From Thermoanaerobaculia bacterium (lineage in GTDB: Bacteria; Acidobacteriota; Thermoanaerobaculia; Multivoradales; J023): a DNA stretch of 59,060 bases. Made by a program: the position numbers and the translations under genes. The notes below the pieces were generated by a model. That model was not told the origin of the DNA and did not search any database. It worked only from the letters and a program-made list of their open reading frames with translations. Location of the stretch: contig JALCBJ010000033.1 in the NCBI GenBank assembly GCA_028066595.1, forward strand, positions 8,307-67,366. The letters are read 5' to 3'. Positions 34,909 to 43,704 of this stretch are shown here, piece by piece; the stretch's first letter is position 1, and every line of letters starts with the position of its first letter.

Positions 34909-35819
34909 ACGCCGGCCGATCGTTTGTGTTGGAGGAACGTACCGAGCCGGGAGGCGACATCGTCGTTCGTCGAGATGGCGAGCGTGGCAATGCGCAGGGC
35001 AGCAGCTTGCCTACGTAGATTCTCCGGAGAACGGAAGGCTGCCGAGCTGGTGACGACGACACCGCTTCGCGGGACGCCCTCCGGAGCGGCGCCGGCGAAG
35101 CGCAAGGGGCTCGAGTCGATCTGCTCGAACGGATCGACCACCTGCAGCAGCGAGACGTCGTGCCGGCGGCGCAAGTGGCGGAGATCTTCCGGCACGTCAT
35201 GGTCCAGAAAATCCGAGATGAGAAAGATCACGAAGCGCCGGCCGCGGCGGCGTTCGATGGCATGGATCGCAGACCGGGGATCAGATTCGAGAACTGGGCG
35301 CGTCCAAGGCGCGGTGTGATCGAGCAGCAAACGCAGTGCCTCGAAGAGCTGACGGCGGCCCGAACGCGGTGGTAGCTCGGCCAGGACTCGGTCGGCCCAC
35401 AGGAAGAGCCCCAAGCGATCGCCGACGTCGATCGCGCTCACCGCCAGTGTCGCCGCGAGATCCACGGCCGTTTCCAACTTGGTCCGCCGGCCGAATCCCG
35501 AGTACATCGATGGCGACACGTCCACTGCGAGCAGCACCTCACGCTGGCGCTCCTCTCGGTCGATGCGGACGTGAGGCTCGTCCAGACGCGCAGACAAGTT
35601 CCAGTCGATACGGCGTACCGGATCTCCCTCCACGTATCGCCGCGCTTCATGGAACTCCAGCCCATCGCCGACGAAGGTCGTCTGCCAGTCGCCGGCCAGG
35701 AGGCTGCCCACGTTCTTTCGTGCCGCCAGCTCGAGGAGCCGGACTCGGTGGACCAATTCGTCGACACCGATCGATGCTGGCTGCTGGTTCCCGCCGTCCT
35801 TCATCCCGGGACGCCTCAC
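34905..35819 (-). CDS. DUF58 protein of the Bat operon
   Basis: A 304-residue cytoplasmic protein. The DUF58 signature is GDGLEFHEARRYVEGDPVRR, followed by IDWNLSARLDEPHVR. A VWA-like core keeps DVSPSMYSG, so the metal site may be intact. DUF58 proteins are partners of MoxR ATPases. The ATG at 35819 is chosen because it overlaps the moxR stop by 4 nt; MKDGGN five codons in is an alternative. Confidence 0.88.
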   Translation of the reverse strand: MRRPGMKDGGNQQPASIGVDELVHRVRLLELAARKNVGSLLAGDWQTTFVGDGLEFHEARRYVEGDPVRRIDWNLSARLDEPHVRIDREERQREVLLAVDVSPSMYSGFGRRTKLETAVDLAATLAVSAIDVGDRLGLFLWADRVLAELPPRSGRRQLFEALRLLLDHTAPWTRPVLESDPRSAIHAIERRRGRRFVIFLISDFLDHDVPEDLRHLRRRHDVSLLQVVDPFEQIDSSPLRFAGAAPEGVPRSGVVVTSSAAFRSPENLRRQAAALRIATLAISTNDDVASRLGTFLQHKRSAGV

Positions 35820-36790
35820 GGCACCTTCACGGTCTCCAGAATCTCGGCCACGATGCTCTCCGAAGTGACGCTTTCCGCCTGGCCCACATAGGTGATCAAG
35901 ATTCGATGCCTGAGTACTCCGCGGGCGACTGCTTTGACGTCGTCCGGCACGACCTGGGCACGGCCGTCGAGAACCGCTATTGCACGCGCCGCTTGCACCA
36001 ACGCGATCGACGCCCGTGGGGACGCGCCCAGCTCCACATAGGGACCGAGCTCCAGCTTGTAGTCGGCGGGTCTGCGCGTGGCCTGCACCAACTCGGTGGC
36101 GTAGTCCACCAGCGCCGACTCCACGTGGATGCTGCGGGTCGTCTCCGCCAAGGCGCTTACATCCGCAGGCTCGAGGAGCGCCTCGAGGTCGGGCGCTTCG
36201 ACCTCGTCCATGACCATGCGAACGATGTTTCGTTCCTCTTCGGCTTTCGGATAGCCAACCACCAGCTTGAGCAGGAAGCGATCGAGTTGGGCCTCGGGCA
36301 ATGGATAGGTGCCCTCCTGCTCGATCGGGTTCATGGTCGCGAAGACCCGAAAGGGCACGGGCAAGGCTTGGGTTTCGCGACCGATGGTGACCTGCCGCTC
36401 TTGCATGGTTTCGAGAAGGGCGGACTGCACCTTGGCCGGAGCCCGGTTGATCTCGTCGGCCAGCAACAGATTGGTGAACACGGGACCGCGAACGGTTCGG
36501 AAGCCGGAGGTCTCTCGATCGTAGACCCGTGTACCCACGAGATCGGCCGGCAGCAGGTCGGGCGTGAACTGGATGCGTTGGAACGCCAGATTGCAGATCT
36601 TTGCCAGCAGGTTCACCGCGCGGGTTTTACCGAGCCCGGGCACGCCCTCGATCAAGATGTGCCCGTCGGCCAGAAGTGCGATGAGCAGACCGCGCACCAA
36701 GTCGTCCTGGCCGACGAGGCCACGGTGTAGCTCCTGCGCGACGGAATCGAGCAGTCGGCGGGCATCGGGCAGGGCGAGGTTCCGACTCAT
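35816..36790 (-). CDS. MoxR-family AAA+ ATPase (module 1)
   Basis: A 324-residue AAA+ chaperone-like ATPase. Walker A is GVPGLGKTRAVN, Walker B LLLADEINRAP, and sensor ATMNPIEQEG. MoxR ATPases act on VWA proteins, such as the BatA and BatB-like proteins encoded downstream. The ATG at 36790 overlaps the protease stop by 4 nt. Confidence 0.93.
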   Translation of the reverse strand: MSRNLALPDARRLLDSVAQELHRGLVGQDDLVRGLLIALLADGHILIEGVPGLGKTRAVNLLAKICNLAFQRIQFTPDLLPADLVGTRVYDRETSGFRTVRGPVFTNLLLADEINRAPAKVQSALLETMQERQVTIGRETQALPVPFRVFATMNPIEQEGTYPLPEAQLDRFLLKLVVGYPKAEEERNIVRMVMDEVEAPDLEALLEPADVSALAETTRSIHVESALVDYATELVQATRRPADYKLELGPYVELGASPRASIALVQAARAIAVLDGRAQVVPDDVKAVARGVLRHRILITYVGQAESVTSESIVAEILETVKVP

Positions 36791-37488
36791 GGATTCGACC
36801 TCCTAGTCGATGGGTGGCTGCCGGCCCACTGGAGCCACGCAGCGATGGGTGTGCAATAGAGGAGCCCACGTCCGCCGTGCCAGGCACGTGCAAGGGCAAC
36901 AGGGCGAGGTCGTCCGGCGACGTGTGCCCAGATCCCGCAGCCGGAGAGCCCCCTGGGATGAACATCGGACTCCGACCAGCGGACGGCCAAGTCGTCGGGG
37001 CGGTGTTCGCAAGTCGTCGGACTGCCGGCGTGAGCCGCGGCCAGGAGATCGAAGCGGGTACCGCGAATCGACGAGCTCCGGAAGTGACCGGCCGGGAATC
37101 CGTACACGGTCAACTGGTGGCCCGGCTGCACGTCCGCTGCCAGGTACGACCAATGGAGAGCCTCGAGACCGCGGCGAGCGACCTCTTGCCTATCCAGCTC
37201 GATCCAGGCCACGTCGGGTCCTTCGCGAGGACCGAGACCGAAGCCCTCGACCCGCAGCGGATCGGCCCGATAGCGGCCGCGGGGCACCACCCGAATGGCC
37301 CGAACTCCGCATACACCGTCGAGGTTGTGCCGTGCGGTGGCAACGACTACCCGACCCGCTCCACCGTGTCCATCGGCCAGCCGTACCAGGAGCCCGCTAC
37401 CGACGTGGACCCGCCCTCGTTCCTCTACTAGAAGTGCGACGGAAACGTCATGCAGCAGACGCAGCGAGCTCGCCAGCACGAAGGACAC
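36787..37488 (-). CDS. leaderless trypsin-like serine peptidase
   Basis: A 233-residue protein from a GTG at 37488, whose first base is the last base of the kbl stop (TAGTG), so translation is coupled. The chymotrypsin-fold triad is visible: His54 (VVVATARHNLD), Asp92 (GPDVAWIEL) and Ser182 in the GLSGCGIW motif. No signal peptide or membrane segment is seen, so it should be cytoplasmic. A longer reading frame upstream, reaching 37830, is Arg/Pro-rich shadow coding of kbl. It sits between kbl and moxR, overlapping the moxR start by 4 nt. Substrates are unknown. Confidence 0.75.
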   Translation of the reverse strand: MSFVLASSLRLLHDVSVALLVEERGRVHVGSGLLVRLADGHGGAGRVVVATARHNLDGVCGVRAIRVVPRGRYRADPLRVEGFGLGPREGPDVAWIELDRQEVARRGLEALHWSYLAADVQPGHQLTVYGFPAGHFRSSSIRGTRFDLLAAAHAGSPTTCEHRPDDLAVRWSESDVHPRGLSGCGIWAHVAGRPRPVALARAWHGGRGLLYCTPIAAWLQWAGSHPSTRRSNP

Positions 37489-38711
37489 TAACCTCCGAAG
37501 TCTTCGATCGCCGTCAGCACTTCGTCGATGTCGCGAGCGGTGTGGTCGGCATTGATCTGGAAGCGGATGGACTGGTCGCCCTTGGGCACCACGGGATAGT
37601 TGAGCCCGGTGGCCAGGATGCCGTGGTCGAAGAGGTGCTCCACGAGGGCCGCGGTCTTCTCGGTCTCGCGCACCATCAGGGGTGTCACGGGATGGTCGCC
37701 CGGAATCGTCTCCCAACCGATGTCGACGATGCCTTTGGCGAAACGCGTCGTCATCTCCTGCAGATGGTCGAGGCGTCGGGGGCCCTCGTCGCTCTCGAGA
37801 ATGTCCAGAGATGCCAAGGCAGCAGCGCACTCACCGACCGTGATGGGGTTGGAGTAGATGTAGGTCGGTGCGCTCTCGCGCAAGAACCGTGTCAGGGCAG
37901 CACTGCCGACCACGTAGCCTCCGTTGACACCGAAAGCCTTGCCCAAGGTGCCGACCAACACGTCACCGCGTGCTCCCGCGTATTCCTCCGTGCCACGGCC
38001 ACTACGACCGAACGCCCCGACGCCGTGGGAATCGTCGACCACTACCGTGACACCTTCCTCGTAGCGCGCGTCGTGTTCCCGCGCCAGGGCTACGATCTCC
38101 CGCAGGGGTGCGTGCGAGCCACGCATGGAGAAGATGCCGTCGGTCACCAGGATGGCTCTCCGGCCCGTGCCGCCGGCCAGTGACTTTCTGAGCTCGGCCA
38201 TCTCGAGATGACCGTAGATCATCTTCTCCTTGGGCCGGGCCAGGCGCATGGCGTTGATGATGCAGTTGTGATTGAGCTCGTCGGAGATGACCGTCGTCTC
38301 GCGGTCGACGAGCGGTACGAGCACACCCAAGACGGTGGCATAGGCGGCCGAGAAGATCATTCCCGACTCCCGTCCGTGGAACGCTGCGAGACGCCGCTCC
38401 AGCTCCGTGTGGTGTCGGTAGGTACCGCTGATGAAACGCACCGCGCCAGGGCCGGAACCGAAGCTCCTCGCCGCCTCCTCCTCGGCGTGCAAGAGTTCTT
38501 CCCGCGCCGACAGCCCCAGGTAGCTGTTGGAGTTCATCTTCAAGAAGAGCTTGTCCCCCTGCCCTTCCAACAGACAACGTGGACCGCGGTCGCCTTCGGC
38601 CGCCAGCACTCTCACGATGACGTTCTCCGCTCCCTTGGCGGTGCCTTGCTCCTCCAGACGAGCGACGTGAGTCTCGAGGGCGGCGTCTAACGGGTGTGAA
38701 GTCGAGGACAT
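37488..38711 (-). CDS. kbl: 2-amino-3-ketobutyrate CoA ligase
   Basis: A 407-residue PLP enzyme that splits 2-amino-3-oxobutanoate with CoA to glycine and acetyl-CoA. Signatures: SNSYLGLS, FISGTYRHHTELE, DDSHGVGAFG and the PLP-lysine segment LVGTLGKAFGVNGG. The ATG at 38711 has AAGGAG ten bases upstream; an in-frame ATG at 38813 has nothing conserved. It lies behind the epimerase-like threonine dehydrogenase, its pathway partner. Its stop touches the protease start. 5-Aminolevulinate synthase (same family) is less likely given the tdh neighbour. Confidence 0.92.
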   Translation of the reverse strand: MSSTSHPLDAALETHVARLEEQGTAKGAENVIVRVLAAEGDRGPRCLLEGQGDKLFLKMNSNSYLGLSAREELLHAEEEAARSFGSGPGAVRFISGTYRHHTELERRLAAFHGRESGMIFSAAYATVLGVLVPLVDRETTVISDELNHNCIINAMRLARPKEKMIYGHLEMAELRKSLAGGTGRRAILVTDGIFSMRGSHAPLREIVALAREHDARYEEGVTVVVDDSHGVGAFGRSGRGTEEYAGARGDVLVGTLGKAFGVNGGYVVGSAALTRFLRESAPTYIYSNPITVGECAAALASLDILESDEGPRRLDHLQEMTTRFAKGIVDIGWETIPGDHPVTPLMVRETEKTAALVEHLFDHGILATGLNYPVVPKGDQSIRFQINADHTARDIDEVLTAIEDFGG

Positions 38712-38896
38712 CGAGTCGAAGCTCCTTGGATGCTGAATCTTGCTGATCGCGGGATGAGTTCTGGTCGGTGGACAGGGCCCTGGGAAGCACCGCGGAAACC
38801 CTTGTTCGGACATTCTGGCTGTCTGACCTTTGGCACTACCGATCCTCGGGCTAGGTCACCAATCGACGAACCGCTGGATCGACGGTCCGGATAGAG

Positions 38897-39853
38897 TCAT
38901 TCGTTCTTCAGTTTCCGCCGCAGGTTGTCGATCATGTCGGCGACCATCGACTCTAGATCGTACTGCGGCTGCCAGTCCCACTCCGAGCGGGCGGAAGAGT
39001 CGTCGAGGGAGTTGGGCCATGAATCGGCGATCTTCTGGCGTACCGGATCGGGGTCGTATTCGATGACGAAGCCCGGGATATGGGCACGAATCGCGTCGGC
39101 CAGCTCCTCCGGAGTGAAGTTCATGGCCGTCACATTGAACGCATTGCGGTGCACCAAACGACCTGGTTCGGCCTCCATCACCTTGACCGCCGCGCGAATC
39201 GCGTCGGGCATGTACATCATGTCCAGTCGGGTTTCGGCGGTCAGGAAGCAAGTGAAATGCTCGTAGCGGAGTGCCTGGTAGAAGATCTCCACCGCATAGT
39301 CGGTAGTCCCACCACCCGGCTGTGCCACGTGGCTGATGATGCCTGGGAAGCGCACGCCCCTCGTATCGACACCGAAACGCTCGTAGTAGTAGTCGCACAG
39401 CAGCTCCCCCGCCACCTTGGTGACGCCGTACATGGTCGAGGGGCGTTGCAAGGTGTCCTGAGGAGTCAGATCTTTGGGCGTTTCGCTACCGAAGGCGCCG
39501 ATGGAGCTGGGCGTGAACACGGAACAGCCCAGCTTGCGCGCCACTTCGAGCACGTGGAAGAGCCCACCCATGTTGATTTCCCAGGCCTGCTGGGGTTTCT
39601 CCTCGGCCACGGCCGAAAGAAGCGCGGCCAGGTGGTAGATGGTGTCGATCCGGTGGCGAACCACGGCTTCCTGGATCTGATCCTGGTTCGTGCAATCCAC
39701 GTATTCGAACGGTCCGTCGGTGCGCAGGAACTCGGCTCGCGGCACCCTGATGTCAGACGCCACCACATTCTCCGATCCGTAGGAATTCCGTAGCTCGGCC
39801 ACAAGCTCCGAACCGATCTGTCCCAGGGCGCCCGTGACGAGTATTCGCTCCAT
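38897..39853 (-). CDS. L-threonine 3-dehydrogenase, SDR/epimerase type
   Basis: A 318-residue NAD-dependent short-chain protein. The nucleotide motif is VTGALGQIG and the active-site pair is in YGVTK. It matches the UDP-galactose-4-epimerase-like threonine dehydrogenases that oxidise L-threonine to 2-amino-3-ketobutyrate, the substrate of kbl 185 bp downstream. The gene order makes a threonine-to-glycine pathway. A plain sugar epimerase is the alternative, but the context argues against it. Confidence 0.87.
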   Translation of the reverse strand: MERILVTGALGQIGSELVAELRNSYGSENVVASDIRVPRAEFLRTDGPFEYVDCTNQDQIQEAVVRHRIDTIYHLAALLSAVAEEKPQQAWEINMGGLFHVLEVARKLGCSVFTPSSIGAFGSETPKDLTPQDTLQRPSTMYGVTKVAGELLCDYYYERFGVDTRGVRFPGIISHVAQPGGGTTDYAVEIFYQALRYEHFTCFLTAETRLDMMYMPDAIRAAVKVMEAEPGRLVHRNAFNVTAMNFTPEELADAIRAHIPGFVIEYDPDPVRQKIADSWPNSLDDSSARSEWDWQPQYDLESMVADMIDNLRRKLKNE

Positions 39854-39956
39854 CCGTCCTCCTCGTGTCAGAGGCCGTCATCCTATTCGGGGCGATTCCG
39901 CATCTCAAGAAGCGCGGCGTTGCCGCTCGAGTAGGGCCCTGATTCAACCACTACAG

Positions 39957-42230
39957 ATGTATCGAGATGCCAGAATGCCTATACTGGTGGGAATGGGTAG
40001 GGAAACTGGCATTTCACATGACTGGATCGAGAGTGACCGCTCCGACAATGTGGGAACGCGCGAGGCGGAATGCCCATCGAACGGAGAGAGCGATCCGAGG
40101 CTCGACGCGGCCATCGTCGAGGCTGCCAAGAGTCACGAGCGATACCGGCTCCTTTTCGAGCAGTCCCCGGTCGGTGTCCTCACCTACGACCGGGATCTGG
40201 TGATCACAGATCTCAACCACCGGCTCGAGGAGATTCTCCAGTCCAGCCGACAGTCGCTCCTCGGCCTCGACATGAAGCGGTTGCGCGATCAGAACGTCGT
40301 ACCGGCCATGCGAGCTGCGTTGGCCGGAGAAACGGGCGAATACGAAGGCGAATACCGTGCGACGACGAGCCAGGCTCAGCTCTGGATCTCCCTCCGGGCC
40401 GTCGCGCTACGCGACCCGATCTCGAGCCGGATCACGGGCGGTGTCGGCATCGTCGAGGACGTCACGGAGAGGCACGAAGTCGAAAAAGTCCAGTCGGCAG
40501 TCTACGAGATCTCGGAGGCCGTCCACGCCACTGCGGACCTCCAGGCGCTCTACCGACGCATTCACCAGATCATCGATCGGCTGATGCCGGCCGAGAATCT
40601 CTACATCGCTCTGTGGAACGCCGATACGGAGCTGATCCGATTCCCGTACTTCGTCGACGTGGTCGATCCTCCTCCCGACCCACAGAAAACGAGCGCCGGC
40701 ATGACCGATCACGTCCTCCGCTCCGGCGAACCTCTGCTCATGAGCCGAGAGGACATCGAGGAGCGGATCGACGCCGGTGTCTTCCGAGTGCAAGGGGCCA
40801 TCCCGGCCTTTTGGCTCGGGGTTCCGCTGCGGACGAAGAGCGGCACCATCGGCGCCCTCGCTCTCCAGAGCTACGACGAATCAGTTCGGCTCGACTCGGC
40901 GCACCGCCGGATGATCGGCTTCGTCGCCGACCAGATCGCGACGGCCATCGAACGGAAGCGCCACGAGACGCAGATCCAGCGCATGGCGTATTTCGATTCG
41001 CTGACCGACCTTTACAACCGCCGCATGCTGCACGAGCAGGCCGGTCATCTACTGGCCCAGGCAGCGCGACGCGGCCGTGAGGCCGCCCTTCTCTATCTCG
41101 ATCTCGACCGGTTCAAGCACGTCAACGACACCCTCGGACACGACGCCGGCGACGATCTGCTCGTGGACATCAGCGCCGATCTCCGAAGTTTCGTACGCCA
41201 GTCCGACCTCTTGGCGCGCTTGGGTGGCGACGAGTTCGCCGTGCTGCTACCCGAAGCTTGCCGCATGGAGGCAGCACGTTCCGCGGGGCGTCTCCTCGAG
41301 AACCTCGACCGGACCTACGAGCTGCGAGGTCGCGATGTTCATGTAGGCGCGTCGGTGGGGATCGCGCTGTATCCCGACGATGGCAACGATCTCGAGACTC
41401 TGTTGAAACACGCCGACATCGCCATGTACCACGCCAAGGAGAGGGGCGGAGGGTTCGCCTTCTTCGAGGCCGCCTCGAGCCCGTACAGCCTCGGCCGTCT
41501 CGAACTGGAGGCACGGTTACGCAAAGCGGTGGAGAACGACGCTCTCCGCGTTCTCTACCAGCCTCTCGTCGATCCGAGCGATGGCAGCATCCACTGCGTC
41601 GAGGCTTTGGAGCGCTGGACGGATGAGCGAGGCCGATCGATCCCGGCCGGTGAGTTCGTCCCCGTGGCGGAGGACTCTCGATTGGTGGTGCAACTCGATC
41701 GCCGCGTCTTGCTCCGTGCTCTGACCGACCTGTCGGCGTTGCCGACGAACGCACGCCCCCGCCTGGCCGTCAACCTCTCGGCGCGTTCCCTCCACGACCG
41801 CGATCTGGTGAACGGCATCCGGTCCTCGCTCGAGGCTTCCGGCATCTCACCGCAAATGCTGGTGGTGGAAGTCACCGAGAGTACCGCGATCCACGACTTG
41901 CAGATGAGCTCCCGGGCTCTCGACTCTCTGCGCGCGCTCGGGATCTCCGTCGCGCTCGACGACTTCGGTGCCGGCTACGCGTCGATCACTCACCTGCGGG
42001 CACTACCCTGTGATCGTCTCAAGATCGCTCTCGAGCTCACTGCCGAGATCGGCCGCTCCCGGCGAGGCGAAAGCCTGCTCGAAACCGCGATCCAGCTCGG
42101 TCACGCTCTCGATCTAGAGGTCGTCGCCGAAGGAGTGGAGCTCCCAGAGCAGCTGGACTGGCTGCGCGAACGCGGTTGCGACCTGGTACAGGGATTCCTG
42201 GTCGGCCGTCCGGCGCCGCTCGAAGCATAG
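39957..42230 (+). CDS. PAS-GAF-GGDEF-EAL bifunctional c-di-GMP enzyme
   Basis: About 757 residues. PAS domain about 60-170, GAF about 175-330, GGDEF about 345-505 and EAL about 515-757. GGDEF (423-427) is intact and has an RQSD product-inhibition site five residues before it (414-417), so diguanylate cyclase activity is expected. The EAL domain has [30 protein letters not shown] and AEGVE, but the usual LKID reads LKIA, which may weaken phosphodiesterase activity. No membrane segment is visible. Starts at 39957, 39975 and 39993 are all possible; ribosome sites are weak. It is divergent from the threonine dehydrogenase. Confidence 0.88.
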   Translation: MYRDARMPILVGMGRETGISHDWIESDRSDNVGTREAECPSNGESDPRLDAAIVEAAKSHERYRLLFEQSPVGVLTYDRDLVITDLNHRLEEILQSSRQSLLGLDMKRLRDQNVVPAMRAALAGETGEYEGEYRATTSQAQLWISLRAVALRDPISSRITGGVGIVEDVTERHEVEKVQSAVYEISEAVHATADLQALYRRIHQIIDRLMPAENLYIALWNADTELIRFPYFVDVVDPPPDPQKTSAGMTDHVLRSGEPLLMSREDIEERIDAGVFRVQGAIPAFWLGVPLRTKSGTIGALALQSYDESVRLDSAHRRMIGFVADQIATAIERKRHETQIQRMAYFDSLTDLYNRRMLHEQAGHLLAQAARRGREAALLYLDLDRFKHVNDTLGHDAGDDLLVDISADLRSFVRQSDLLARLGGDEFAVLLPEACRMEAARSAGRLLENLDRTYELRGRDVHVGASVGIALYPDDGNDLETLLKHADIAMYHAKERGGGFAFFEAASSPYSLGRLELEARLRKAVENDALRVLYQPLVDPSDGSIHCVEALERWTDERGRSIPAGEFVPVAEDSRLVVQLDRRVLLRALTDLSALPTNARPRLAVNLSARSLHDRDLVNGIRSSLEASGISPQMLVVEVTESTAIHDLQMSSRALDSLRALGISVALDDFGAGYASITHLRALPCDRLKIALELTAEIGRSRRGESLLETAIQLGHALDLEVVAEGVELPEQLDWLRERGCDLVQGFLVGRPAPLEA

Positions 42231-42333
42231 CCAGCGAAACCGCCCACAGGCCACAGTCTAACTGTCCAAACAGATTCCGGTAGACTGCCGAGGTCTGCTC
42301 TCCACTATCAGTGCGCCGTGGTGCACGCACCCC

Positions 42334-43704
42334 ATGCCCATTTCGAAGCCCTTCAGGATTCTCGTCGTCGATGACGACGAAGCCACCCGGGAAGTTTGCT
42401 CTTCTCTGCTCCGCTCCCGTGGCCATCGAGTCGAGTGCGCCGCTTCGGGCACCCAGGCGTTGAAGATCCTGAAGCAGGAGGCTGACCGCCTCGACATGGT
42501 GCTGTTGGATCTTGTGATGCCCGAGAAGGACGGATTCCAGACCCTACGCGAGATCCGATCCGAGCACCCCAGAGCACGCTTACCCGTCTTCGTGTTGACA
42601 GCTCGCGATGGCTCCGACGACATCTACCGCGCTCTCGAGGTGGGGGCCGACGACTATGTCGTCAAGCCCCTGGACGCTGGCATCGCGCTGTCGAAGATCC
42701 AAGCCACCCTGGAGCTGAGACGAGCGGCCTACGAGCGGACGGAAGTGGGGCCGGGCGACCGTCTCGACGCCAAATACCAGCTGGAGGAGCCACTGGGTTC
42801 GGGCGGTTTCGGTACCGTTTTCCGGGCTACCCATCTCGACCTGGATCTCAACCTGGCGATCAAGGTCCTACATGGTCATGCCTTCGCCGACTTCCGTTCC
42901 CGTAGGCGTTTGAAGACCGAAGGCCGCGTTCTGGCGAGACTCGATCATCCGAACACAGTCCGCGTTTGGGACCTCGTTACGACGCAGGATCCTCCCTATC
43001 TGGTCATGGACTTTCTCGAGGGCCGGCCTCTATCCGAGGCCATGGTCCAAGGTGGGCCGATGACCGCCAGATTGGTGTGTCGCCTGGCCGAACAGATGGT
43101 CAAGGGTCTCCGGGCTGCTCATCGGCTGAATCTCGTACACCGAGACGTCAAGCCTCAGAATATCTTCCTGTGCAAGAACCAGCCGGAGGGCAACACCGTC
43201 AAGCTGCTCGACTTCGGCCTGTCCGGCTGGGCGCTGGAGGGCCAAATCGACGCAGGAAGTAGTGCCAGCGACGAGTTGCTCGGAACTCCGAGATACCTCG
43301 CCCCAGAAAGGATTCAGGGCGATCGCGGCGGCAAGCCGTCGGATATCTACTCCCTCGGCATTGTCCTGTTCGAGATGCTGACTGGTAGCTTTCCCTATCC
43401 GATCTCCTCCGGTTCCCTCGCCTCACTGATCCAGGCTCACAGCCTTGGTAAGGTCAGCAAGTTCAGCGACCTCGGCGTCACGGTCCCGGCGTTGTTGGAA
43501 GGCTTGATCCGATGGACCCTGCGCCGCGAACCCGAGGAGCGCCCCGACTGCGACCAAGTTCTCGCGAGCCTGGCAGGGATCCGATCCTCGATCGGCAAAG
43601 ATCCGGGCGCGGCGATCCGAAAGAACCTGGATTTCGCGGGGAGGGACGACACAGAGCCGATCGACCTCTCCATACGTCGAGACGACCGAGAGGACGGCCA
43701 CTAA
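42334..43704 (+). CDS. response-regulator receiver fused to Ser/Thr kinase
   Basis: A 456-residue hybrid. Residues 1-125 are a receiver domain with the phospho-acceptor Asp59 (MVLLDLVMP) and Lys111 (YVVKPLDAG). Residues about 148-410 are a eukaryotic-type kinase with LGSGGFGTVF, NLVHRDVKPQN and LLDFGLSGW. A two-component sensor would thus control a Ser/Thr kinase. No cognate histidine kinase is adjacent; the one at 50085 has its own regulator. The last stop overlaps the opposing DUF4129 gene stop tail to tail (CTAA). Confidence 0.9.
   Translation: MPISKPFRILVVDDDEATREVCSSLLRSRGHRVECAASGTQALKILKQEADRLDMVLLDLVMPEKDGFQTLREIRSEHPRARLPVFVLTARDGSDDIYRALEVGADDYVVKPLDAGIALSKIQATLELRRAAYERTEVGPGDRLDAKYQLEEPLGSGGFGTVFRATHLDLDLNLAIKVLHGHAFADFRSRRRLKTEGRVLARLDHPNTVRVWDLVTTQDPPYLVMDFLEGRPLSEAMVQGGPMTARLVCRLAEQMVKGLRAAHRLNLVHRDVKPQNIFLCKNQPEGNTVKLLDFGLSGWALEGQIDAGSSASDELLGTPRYLAPERIQGDRGGKPSDIYSLGIVLFEMLTGSFPYPISSGSLASLIQAHSLGKVSKFSDLGVTVPALLEGLIRWTLRREPEERPDCDQVLASLAGIRSSIGKDPGAAIRKNLDFAGRDDTEPIDLSIRRDDREDGH

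Noticed and set aside
37489..37830. N-terminal extension of the trypsin-like protease
   Set aside because: The frame is Arg/Pro-rich antisense-type shadow coding of kbl; the GTG at 37488 fits the coupled junction better.
39834..39956. Longer N-terminus of the GGDEF-EAL protein
   Set aside because: The added residues are Arg/Pro/Ser-rich and overlap the divergent dehydrogenase start; the ATG at 39957 is more likely.
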